A stretch of DNA of 64,000 nt from Malachius bipustulatus (lineage: Eukaryota > Arthropoda > Insecta > Coleoptera > Melyridae): assembly GCA_910589415.1 (NCBI GenBank), contig OU342630.1:20431867-20495866 (forward strand). Reading direction: 5' to 3'. The translations under genes and the position numbers were made by a program. Shown one piece after another: positions 20,134 to 32,300 of the stretch. The notes under the pieces are model-generated. The model worked only from the letters and a program-made list of their open reading frames with translations. It was not told the origin of the DNA and made no database searches. Positions within the stretch are counted from its first letter, which is position 1. Each line of letters begins with the position of its first letter.

Positions 20134-23119
20134 AAAAAAATATGGCCACAATGGTGGGCCAAATTTGGCCACAATTGTTTCTGTAAGAGCGGTGGGGGTA
20201 AAATTTTAAATTAAGGCTTAAAAGATGCCAAATAAATATTTGAAATTGAAGTGTGCGAGCTTTTTTTCCAAAACGTTTTTTATCTCTGAATAGTGAATTT
20301 TATTCCATAAGTGCGTTTCACACTGTATATAATCGGTTTTAAGAGAGTTTGGTAACTACATACTTCAGTAGTTATTGAAGTTTTTGTTCTGCTTCAAAAA
20401 TGAAAGTAAAAAGTTTTTATTATAGGTATTTTCGACTGTCTGCGACCTGTGTATACTTTCCTGTGTATACTTCCCCCAAAGCAATTTTTTATTCTAAGAT
20501 TCATACGAGAGTAATAATTATTGTTTAATTTTTAATCGCCAGTTATTTAAACATATTATAACTACCTTATATCGAACATGACCTTGCTTATTGAGAATAA
20601 GACTGTCGCCAGTGAGAGATTTTATTTTTAAACCCAATTTTCATGTGCTTGGCTGCTAGGTCTTTTATCATATGACAAAGCAAGTGCGTTCAGCCTGACT
20701 TATGTAATATACTTGGCGATAATAAATTTTCAACAAAATCAGCGAGGCGGTAATCTCGTGTGATATTTACCTAAGTCTCAATACGTGAATTTATAATTAT
20801 CTGCTCTGGATATTATGTTATACAGGGTATCATTATGGAGACATGTTTATTTACTCATTAAAAAATACCTAAATAAAAATAATTTTTCCTTTTTTGGCAC
20901 TTCTCACTTTTTTGGCACAACTATAATAAAAGTTGTTTTGTAAGTTTTTTTTTTTAAGAAGGAGAATATCTTTTCTAATAAAGTTTATCATAAAATATAA
21001 TACATCGTTTTTTTCATCTCTGACCAGACCAGGTATTCCTCTTTAATCCTAAGTGGCAACTCCTTGAATTTCTGGGGATTTTATTTTCTATGTCAATACA
21101 TCGTCTCCCGGTTTGACTCAGTTGAGTCAGGGCTCTCCTAAACCTGCTGTAACAATTCGCCTCAAAATTTAATCTCAGTTGCCCACTGAGTGATCCAAAA
21201 ACTATTTTGTTCTCTCTGTACCTACCTTTAATTCCGAAACTAAATTATCTTTGTGGCTCAAGAAAAGCCAACAAGGTATTATGTATTTCATTTCCATGGT
21301 AATAAATATAATTTTATCAGACCGGGTGTTAAATGTAATGTAATACAGGTCGACTGATACCTTGATAATTTTAATTATAGACCGGATTATAATAACACTC
21401 ATTATTTCAAGAAAATAGATAAATAATCACATACCTAATAGTGATAATCAATGGGATTTTTTAATATTATTACTAACATCTCTGTTATTATGCTATACGA
21501 GGGTACATACAGGCTGGTCATTTAGAAAAGGTTTAGAATTATTTTCAAAATTACGATAACGATTCACTTTTATCTATTCCAACTTAATGATTGGTGATTT
21601 TTCACTCTTATTAAAGTCTTAAATTGCAGATATTCACATGAGTTGCCATATCTTAAAACTAATTACTTTTTTCACTATTGCCATATTGTTAATTTTTATA
21701 AAAAGTTGGAGTTTATAAAAAGAAACTTCATGTAGTCATTAGAATTTATAGTGCTTTTGTGAAAAAATCTATTTCAATGTCAAAAATTTGAAGCTAGTCT
21801 TTTAAAACAGAACTTAATTTTTTATTTTAATTAGACCATTAGTCATATAGATGGGCGAACTTGATACTGTTATGCATAGAAATTGAAAGCTCTAATTGAT
21901 ATCTTATAGGCGAATCAGCCTGTATATCATAAAAATATTTTGCAGAAAATGCGTCAATCAAAAAATCAAAATAAATCAAGAAAATTGATTGTAGGCTTAC
22001 TTTTGATTTTTTTTTTACTTAAACATGCGAATGGTAAAACTACTTTGACGCACTGCTGAAACACCTGTAGGTAGTTATAATTCTCAAAAATTATAAAAGA
22101 AATATTAAAAAAATTGATATAAGTAATACATATTACCTACTGTATTTGTAAATTAATTGCTATCGAAAATTTAAAATTTTAACTTCTTTAAAACGCTATC
22201 TTTAAACGCAATATAGGTAGGTAGCCCTATCTTTGAAGTTAGCTGCCCATTTTTTTTTAACTTGGATTCTCGTTATTTTTTTAAGTCTCGTAGTTTGTAC
22301 ATACAGTGCCTCTTCAAAGTTTGCGAAACTCCATTATCATTTGATTACAGGTCGCAGTTTTCAATCTAGGAAACTGAAATTTTTGTAGAATAAGGAGTGG
22401 TCTGGTATTGCATTTGACGAAATCAGTTGCGCAGTTTTTAAATAGAGGCATGGATTTTCCAAAAAATGGTATTCTTGAACACCGTGGTATTTTTTGCGTA
22501 TATGCAAGATCGGATAAATCTTTAAAGGCAAATTTACAGGATAGAAACAATGTTTTTTGAACTATGTGTAAATGTTTTCTGAACTATCAATATAAAAAAA
22601 TCTGACAAATTAGTTAGCCTATTCTGTGGAAAAAGCATTTTCTGAACTATTCATCAGTGTAGAAAAATTCTGTGCATTGGGCAAGCGAACAGATGTAGCA
22701 AGAAAAGTGCGCACTAATTTTATGATCCTGGTACCACATTTTATGGTCAGATAATTCCTTGTATATCTGTTTAACGGGCCGATTTTAGGTTAAAACAAAT
22801 GGCGTTTTTATTATTAAGCAGCCAGAGGCGTGAATATGAAAAGGGGCAAAATTCCTAAATTTCCATATCCGGTTTATGGACGGTTTTCGAGCAAATTGAA
22901 CTGACATTTTTATAGTAGGCATGGGCACAATTAATAGATAGCTTGGATAAATGAGTACTTTTTGAAAAATTGCAGGATGCCCATTTTCAACATGATGGAA
23001 ATATTGCAAATCGGCGCCAATTTATAAAAATGCACTAATTTAGCTAGAAGGCTTTTATAGGTATAATTATTTTAATGCACGTTTTCAGTCATTTCAGAGT
23101 TTCTTTCTCTTTGTTGCAG
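20134..23119. other. unassigned stretch upstream of the first visible cueball exon
   Basis: No coding region supported; the missing cueball first exon was sought here without success. A possible small element lies at about 21507-21926, starting TACAGGCTGGTCATTTAG and ending CGAATCAGCCTGTATA. A lone TACAGGGTATCA word is at 20821. Confidence 0.4.
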
Positions 23120-23376
23120 ATATAGCAACAGTAGTTAAAGATCGCGTGGAACTACTATTGTCAGATGGATCATCGGTAGGCTCTTCAGTACAGGAGTACA
23201 GCGTGCTGAAAGCAATCACTTTTGACAATATAAGAGATCAGTTTCTAGTCAGTGCTATGGAAGAATCAAGTGATATGACACAGGCCCATTCGCAGAACGA
23301 TACAATATTTACTGTGAAAATGGAGAACGAAGCGAATTTCACAGTGATTGTGCAGGACCTTCAAGATGATGTTCAG
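23120..23376 (+). CDS. cue: cueball exon: N-terminal propeller strand region
   Basis: The exon is preceded by a pyrimidine-rich tract and TTGCAG, and followed by GTAATA. Two bases complete a codon from the unseen upstream exon, then 85 codons run from [16 protein letters not shown] to QDLQDDVQ and end exactly on a codon boundary. It holds the '[15 protein letters not shown]' type strand and NDTIFTVKM that precede the first YWTD repeat in cueball proteins. The GTG-initiated reading frame at 23146 is only the internal part of this exon, not a start. Confidence 0.82.
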
Positions 23377-26300
23377 GTAATATATTATGTACCTGCATTG
23401 GAATTTTCTTAAGTCGATAAATTACAAGAATCACTTTAAAATTTTGTGACTATTTTTGTAATACAGGATTACAGTTCAAAAATTCCACTGAAAAGCTCAA
23501 AGATAATTTGAAATGCATGTGCTTTTCGTTTTTTTTTTGCGGGAGTAAGTATTATACGTAGTTTCAAACTTGAAGTCAAATCCTAGAACAAAAAAGGTGT
23601 TTTTCTCGATTTTCTGGAAAATGAGTTTCTCGATTTTGATGACAGCTAGGGATAGCTCGAAAATTCCATTGAAAAGCTCGAAAATAGCTCGAAACTCCTG
23701 TGCTTTTAGTTTTTCTCTATAGATGGAAGTTGAAAATGTCAGGTGTATTGTGAGCATTAAACAAATAATCTTCTGATTTTCCGGAAAAAGCAGGAAACTA
23801 GAGACAGCTTGACAATTCCATTGATGAGCTTGAAGAAAGCTCGAAAATGCATCATTATTTATTGTTTTTTAAATAGTTTTTTTACAAAGTTGTACTGCTT
23901 AAATTTGGGACCTTTTATGAAGAAAATATCCTATATAGATTTACGAATTATTATTTAAATTTTTAATTTTTCTTATCTCTACTGTATTAAGAATAATTGT
24001 TATTTTTTTTACAATTTCAAAGAATCAGCTTAAGTCAGGTAACATTTTTGTTAAAAAAGTAATATTGTTTACTTAAAACTGCCAAATACAAGATACTAAT
24101 TAAAATACTGACTAAAAATATATTTTAAAAGATGGTAGGTTCTTTTTAAAGGTCAGTAAGTATGACAACCACATTTTAATGCAAAAAGTAGACTTGCTCG
24201 TTTTCTATTCTTGAAGCAATATTGTTGCCTCTGTGCAACAATTACATGAGTTCTCATGGAATATTAATATTAACAGTCAAACTTTCTTGTCTTAAAAGTG
24301 CATTATTTTGCATGTAACAACTAACTTATGATAACTTCTGTGGAAATTAAATTATTCATTAAAATGTTGTAGATATAAAAATGTAATAGATATGGTTGTT
24401 CTTAACCAAGAAAACATTAATGTGTTGGGCATCATACTTCTCAAACTATGAAAGCAGAGAAAATGATCTTCAAGAGTCATACATAACTAATCCAAAGAGA
24501 AATTCCATAAAATTGCCACACAATAATATATTACACATATATTTGACTCCCTTATATCACACAAATGTTTTCACCCTAAAATCTGGAGTTTCCTTGTTTT
24601 TTAAGTGGCCAAATAGAAAATATCATTACAGTCACAATTTCTCGAGAACTAAAAACTGATATGCAATAATAATTGTTGAATCCTGAGTCCTGAGGGTAGG
24701 TTTCAAGAAAATTTGAGCAAAAATGAAACTGCAGCTTTTCGAATTTTTATTTATTTATGTTACTTCTATTTTTATTGTTTGTAATAATTATACAACTTTA
24801 TTATGATAATTATACCAGCACTTCTAATCTCAGTGAGTAATTTGCTGTTATTTTTTTAGGGATTGTCAGTAGATGCTTTCAATGATGTTTTATATTGGAC
24901 TGATTCGTTTAATAGAACAATTAATTCAATATCCCTTAACAGTTCTAATCTTAACAAAAAATTAGTTACGATATCAGAAGACAAATCACCTCAAGACATT
25001 GCCGTCGACCTCTGCGGAAGGTAAGGATTGATTGAATTCTCAATACTACTTTTTGCTACTCTTGTGTTATTTTGAACGATTTGACAGAATTGTTAAATGG
25101 TGTGACTAAAACAGTATGAAGTCAATACTCTGTCAAGAATTATTATTTTATTAATAAATGTCATAAATACGTTATACAGGGTGTTAATTAATAGGTATTA
25201 CAAACTTAAAAGGCATGTAGGAAATGCAAAAATAGGTGAAAAAAATTTCCTGTAGACATAGGTCGTTGGAGATTTAGTTTTCGAGGTACAGGCAGGGTGT
25301 TTAAGTTCTTCGAAAAATTTAATATTTTTTGAATATCTACAAACTGGGTGATCAGAATATCTCGAAATATTTGACAGCTGTTGTACTAATTGAAGTACCT
25401 ACATGATTTTTGATACAACAAAAAATTTTAATCCACTGGTGGAAATCTGGGTATCTTGTAACTATCATTGGTATGGCAACAATTACCTAACGATAGGTCA
25501 ATAACTATCAATTCACTGATAATAATTATCGATAATTATTGTTGTGTGTCGATAACAATAAATATCAATAATTATTGCTAATCATGCGTATTGTTTTTGT
25601 TGTTTCGTCTTTTTGACTACGACGCTCAGCCATTTGCAGATAACTATTGATACGTATTGTAACTACGCGACCCCGGGCCCGTCGGTCTTTCGCCAAAAGC
25701 AACTGTGATCGTCTATTACCCCTAATAGGAACGCTGTGATTTCTTTCGTTGTGTTTCCGTAGTTACCCCTGCTCGTTGATTGAGGTATGCCAGGATTAGT
25801 ATGGCCGAAACGGATCTCGCGAAGAACCTACTGTGTCTCATTGTCACCTGGATTTTCTTGTTTCTCGGCTGATTTGAGTTTCTTTCGGAAAAGCGGGGAA
25901 ATTAACTGAGACTTGTTGTCAACTGTTGGGTTCCTGTCAGATAGTCTAAAAGCGAATGAAATGAAGAGCGAGAGGATTCGTTTGCAGAGAGCGTAAAAAG
26001 GCGAAGGGCGAGAGGGGCTGTGATTTTGCATAGAGAGCGTAAAAAAAAAATGGAAAGCGAGGATGCATCCCTTTCATGCATCTTTCAAACTACAATCCAT
26101 TTCGGATTCCACTCTTTTGCACTCCTGTGCTTTCTTATTACTTCATTCCTTTTGTTTTTCTTTTACCTAGTTTCTTTTATTTCATTTCAAGCATCAGCTT
26201 GAATTAATTAAAGAAGACAACCGTTTTGGTTACAGATGACCCGGGATATGGCAGAAATATCTGCGTCTTTACCTACTCAATAATTATTGAATTCTCATTC

Positions 26301-29300
26301 TGCATTTTAATAAGCTTTACTCGTTGACTCGGCTCTTCCTTTCGTTTGGGAATTTTTATGATCGTTTGTTGTGGACTTTACCCTGATACACAGGCACTGT
26401 TTTTTAGCCACCCTACATTTATGACCACTTGTTTGTTGGTCGAGTTTCTAGTTTGACTTGGACGTCGAGAGCAGTGTTGCCATGTTTGTTTTGATTTCTA
26501 CCTCCTCTTTGAACGTGATACGAATGTCTTTCCAATTGCTTTTTCAATTGTGAAAGCGTGGTTTTCCTGAATTGACGTCATACTCTTGATAGTTGTTTTA
26601 ACTCATTTCCTTTACTTGTTGTGTTGTTGTTTTGCCTCATGGGCTACCTTTATTTGACCACTTTTGGACCGTCAATACCTATTTGCCCTGCGGGCTACCT
26701 TTCTGTTCTACCTGGCCTCGTAAGGCGAAGAGTTAATATACCTTATCATTTCGAATATGACGTTCTCTGCAATTCGCAGTTTCTTGTGCTATATTAAATG
26801 TGATGACCAACTGACCAAACTAGGCCGCTATTCTAAGATTATTCCTCGGGCTTCCTGGGTAATAATTGAATGCTGGAATTTTTATGAATACCTATTCTGG
26901 AGCCGGCGTATTTACGGATATCGAGACCAACCATCGATTCCACCGTGGTCCAAGGTTTTACCCCTAACACCTGTTTAGAAAGCAGATAACTCAGTTCAGA
27001 CTGGCAATAACATTTTATAGCAATTTTTTGCGGAGTCTCTTTTAAATTTTGATTGGAGTTGACATTCGGATGATGTGCTAAAGGAGTTCTGTTTTTGATT
27101 GGTTTTGATTGGCTTTTCACATACTCCAGATTAATTTATTTTTGGTTGCTTTGAATTCCTATTTTCTGAATTGCAATTGATAATCCGAGATTTATTTCGG
27201 TTGTTGGATTTCCTGATGTTTGATGAGCAGGTATTACACCTGACAACCCTGCCTTGGTTTGTGCTATCCTATCCTACAACTGAGGGTGCTTTATTGCCCC
27301 GTTGCTTGCTACGATTTCCACTTTGAAGAGTCATGCTCTTTCTCCGGCTACCCGATGTCTTCATCTGGACTTCGAGATGAATCCCTCCCTCAACGTGTGG
27401 TAATCGAGTATTATAAATCCTAATCGAATATTGTGTGACTAGTATTTCCTGGTATGTGAGGAGCAGGTGCTACACATGACAACGCTGACAACGCTGCCTT
27501 GTTCTATCTGGCCCTGTTCTATCCTACTCTATATTTGAGGGTGCTACTGCGATTTTCTCTTCATTCATGGTGCTTTACAATGGGAGGAACTGCTCACTTT
27601 CTCTTTCTAATATCGTATAATTTAAAGGGACAGATTCTTGCCTAATATTTGTCGAATCCTACATCTGCACTAAATAAACTCGGACTCTTTGAGAAATCTG
27701 ATGATTTGTTTATTAATTTCGTTGTCAATTCCTAGCTTGAATTATTTCTGATAATGGGCCGTTTTACTTATTCACAGGTTATTTATTCCTGACCTGGGTT
27801 TATTTTCCTACTTTCCTCCTAGCTCTATCTTTTGTACAGCGAATTTGTAAATTATTTGTTGAAGTATTCCTATTTCCTGCCTAACTTGAATTATTTCTAA
27901 TAACGTGCCGCTTTAATTATTATTCACAGGTTAGTTATTCCTAACCTGGGTCCCTATTTTCCTCCTAGCTCTATCTCCTATACAGCGAATTTGTAATTTA
28001 CTAATTTGTTGAGAGATCTCTTTCCTGCAGCGGCCTTTCCTATTTTTTTTGACGTGATTTTGTAGGTACCTATTAGTTTTCACGGGTGATGCCGCGTATT
28101 TCTTAACTGTTTATTTTGCCTGTTTTTGAAATGGGATCTGCGCTCGTGTATTTGGCGAATTGGTTTGATTATTTATTTATGTAGATTTTGTTTCGAAGAG
28201 AGATTTGTGCTAGCTGATTTTGAACTGGTTCGTGGATGTTATGAATCGGTGCGATTATTTGTTTATTTGGATTTTGTTTCGAAGAATGATTTGGGCTAAC
28301 TGATTATACGTGGAAATTTCCCTAATTGTAAAGGAAAGAGCGCATAGAGTACATAGCGAGCTACCGTCTCGTCTACGCTCCTTTTGGGTAGGAAAATTCA
28401 CGGTTTTTCCGATTGATAGATTAGGAAATTTGCATAGAGTACATACCAAAAGCTACCGTCTCGTTTACAAATTTGGTTTAAAGGATGGCAGACCTGGAGT
28501 GCGCTACAAGAGCCGTCTCATTGATCTTCCAAGCAAGGGTTAAGAAATCTAGCCGAGCCTGACCGGAATCTGATCTGACTCTGATCTGGGCGGCGGCAAG
28601 ACGCCTGCTTTTATAGACGCAGTGGCCCGCTTTCTAAACACAACACGCAACAATGCACCTTATTGGCACTGTCCTATACCGTGATTTCGGGTGTTTATTT
28701 CTTATCATATCTCCCTTATCTTGAGACTTAGCACGTTGAACTCTCGGCTACTTTACTAAATTGTCCTCAACCTGAACTACCTAAATTTTCCTTAAAATCG
28801 GCCGACGCTTTCTGGTACTTCCTATTGTACCTACCTACTGGAATTTCACCGGCTTAAATTTCATTTCGTGTTTTCACCTACTTGCTGTTTAGGGATCGTG
28901 ATGAATTTTTGGCTACTGTCGTTTATTTATTCGCTTTATTGATTGGCTAACCTTTCGTTATCGCGGGTGAAATACCTGGCAACTTGCTATTGTCTTATTA
29001 CTGGAACTATTGTCCTTTTCGTGCCGCGTAACTTTCCTTCCGGCCGCCTCGAGGTCGTTCTCTATTTCAATCGGTTCGAGGGTGCCTTCCTTAACATCTG
29101 GTGAGTTCCTACCATCGCTTTGCCGTTCTTTTCGATGTTTTTAAGATGCTGGAATACTACCAGCTAGAGCGGTTTTGTTTTATGAATATTTAATGTGCTG
29201 GCAGGAATCGTTGCTTTACCGCAATGGCGCGTGGCTGCGTTTTAATTTCCTAACAATTTTACCTTTAGGTAATTACATACCTATTTCTTGCACTATTTGC

Positions 29301-32300
29301 TTTTTCGGTTTGGGTTGATTTAACGAGGGGGATGGAAATAAATTCCTTATCATCCTACCTAGGTGCGATCCATTTCAGTATCGGTCAATGTTTATTTCAA
29401 CAATGATTGGTGTGTGGTGTGTGGAACGCGCGATTAGTCTTATGATTTGAAAACAGATGAAGATCCCTTGCAATGGTGGCAACAAAACGGGTTGGATCAA
29501 GGTATTTCATATAAATTCAAGATATGTACCCCTATTCAATACCTGTTTGAAGTCTTATTTCTTTTACATTTTTGCCATTTCTTTTACATATTTGCCTTAA
29601 AGTAGCATATTTATTCCTAAATTGGATCAGGCTGAAACAATTATTGAAAAATTAAAAAAAAACTTCAATATTGATACACTGTTGTTACATACCATACCTA
29701 CCTCGTATTTGAAATATCAAATATCAAAGTCAGAATTTGTAACAATGAACTTTATTTTTTTGTTTTTTCTATTTGCTTCTACATATTTCTAAGTGTTTTC
29801 TGAAATTCATCAGTGGAGCCATCTGTTGGCATCACTATCGTTGCTGCAAATATCGTTCTTTTATAACTTAAAGGAAATATGATGACATCATGAAAACACT
29901 CTTTTACTGCTGATTGATTCATCAGTTATGCCATTCGATGCCATCACCATTCTATCAACTAAACAATAAAAAAAACAAATAAATGATATATTTGTGTTGG
30001 AAACGTTTGAGAAGTAGAAACATAACCTCAAAATCAAATTAAAAATGAAAATAACACTAAAATGACCTACCTCTTTAGAAGAAAAAGCAGTGACGTTACA
30101 CGATTCGAAGTACTGAATATTTAATATAACAATGAAACGTATTTTAAAAAATGAAATGAAATTAATTTTAATTTGAATTTGAGGTTAGGTATTCTTATAT
30201 GTATATTGGAATACTTGCATATACCTAGTTTAATATTTACCTATATTCATTTTGTAGAAAAATTTACTGGACCAATTCGAACACTGATAAACCAACGATT
30301 GAGCGTATGAACATGGACGGATCGGACTCTGAAACAATAATCAGCTCAGACATATTTGCTCCTTATGGAATTGCAATCGACCGCCCTGCGAACCGAATTT
30401 ATTGGACGGACATGAGAGAAGGCATTTATTACAGAATCGAAAGTGCTAGTTTAGACGGTAAAGAAAGACAACTTATCCATGAAGGAACCCATAGCAAACC
30501 GTTTGGAATCGCCGTTGATTCAGATTACGTTTATTGGACGGATGTTAGCAATAATGCCTTATGGAGGTTAGATAAATATATCAAACAGAGTCCTGAGCAA
30601 ATTAAAGTTTATCACGACAAACCAATGGGTATTATCGCTAATCAGCCAAAAATTAAAAACGAGGAAGACTGTAAGAATTTAGTACAAGCTCGATTCGATT
30701 CTGATAAGACTTACCAGAAAAATTCGTTTTCTAATAACCAAGAGATCAATCGCTTTAACAATAAAGAAGAATACCAACCTATCAAATGCCTTAACGGTGG
30801 AGAGTTTATAAATGGTATTTGTCAGTGTAAAAAAGGTTATGTTGGGAAATACTGTGAAAATTACATCTGTCACAATTATTGCCTTTATGATGGTTTTTGT
30901 TATTTGTCAGAAAACGGCTTTCCAAAGTGTCGTTGTTCTGAAAACTTTGGAGGGAGGAGATGCGAAAAGAACATGTGTGAGCAGTTTTGTTTGAACAACG
31001 GTGAATGTTCTTATTCGCATAACTCAAGAATGCCAAAATGTACTTGTCAAGAAGGATATGCTGGATCAAGATGTGAAACCATCATCGACAATGAAAATAT
31101 TTGCAAAATGTTTTGTGAAGGAAAAGAGAGTGATGTACTTACAGCCACATACACCAACTTTTTATGCAGGTAATTACAACCCAGAATAAGTAGTTTGTTA
31201 TTGCTACTATTGCTATTATGTCTACTATGTCTTTAGTTACAGTCAATCAAAGATGAGACAATGAATTTATTTTCAAATTTAATAATTAGGTATCTATGTT
31301 TTTAGTTCGTTAATTTTGAAATGTAAAGAATCACTTCTGTCAGGGTCTACCTATTTATATAGAAAAATTCAATTCTTTCATTATTGTCTTTGTCTACAAA
31401 ATTATTTCAACTTGAATTTGTTGAATTCCCTAATTGCTGTTTTGTAACCCACGGAATGTAGCTAACGAATCTTTTCATCAACCATACTTTTAAAGAAATG
31501 AGACGAGTCTAGCAAACCCCTCTGTCTTAGGAAAAATTTTCTCATCAACACTGGTTGATTAGACATAATTAACGGCAACGGTTGTAAAATTGTCGCATCT
31601 CTAATTTCAAGCTTTTGAAGACTCTTAAGTATATGCAAACTGGTAAGTGTTAGGTGTCAAGAACATGTGAAAATTTTAGTAAGCCCCGGATTTACACCGG
31701 TAAATATTTCTGTTGAAGGTTAATTTCTACATCGTTGTATTTTTAAGACTTGGGGAAAGTTTTATTTGATTGATATTGGACCGATTTATTGAGTTTTTTG
31801 TTGGTGATTTATTGGTTCGTTTCTATTTTTATTCAATGTATTTTATCTCCAAAATTAAATTACCAGGCTAATACAGTATGTTGTATCAAACATACGAATC
31901 GATATAATAGAATGAGGGCAAGTCTGTTTATTAAAGAACAATAAAGTTTTGTGTATGGCACAACCACAGGTGATTTCAGCACATCAGTGTGCCATATCAG
32001 CCAAGAACACACCAAGAGAGGAGTGTATCAAACAGTGTGTGGGACAAACATCTGATCTGAGGTTTTGTCATTTAGAGAACTTAATTGTTGGTCATTGATA
32101 TAATATTTTTTATTATGTCAATTTGTTTCTTTTATAAATCCTTTCAAGAAATATCCTTTATATCCTAAATATCCTTTGGATAGCTCCATGATTGGTCTTT
32201 TTGAACAGTCAGGAATAGAGTGACAAATTCCAGACCCATCTAATTGAGAATCTCTGTAGAACAATACAGTACTTGATGGCAATATAAGCCACGAAGTTTG

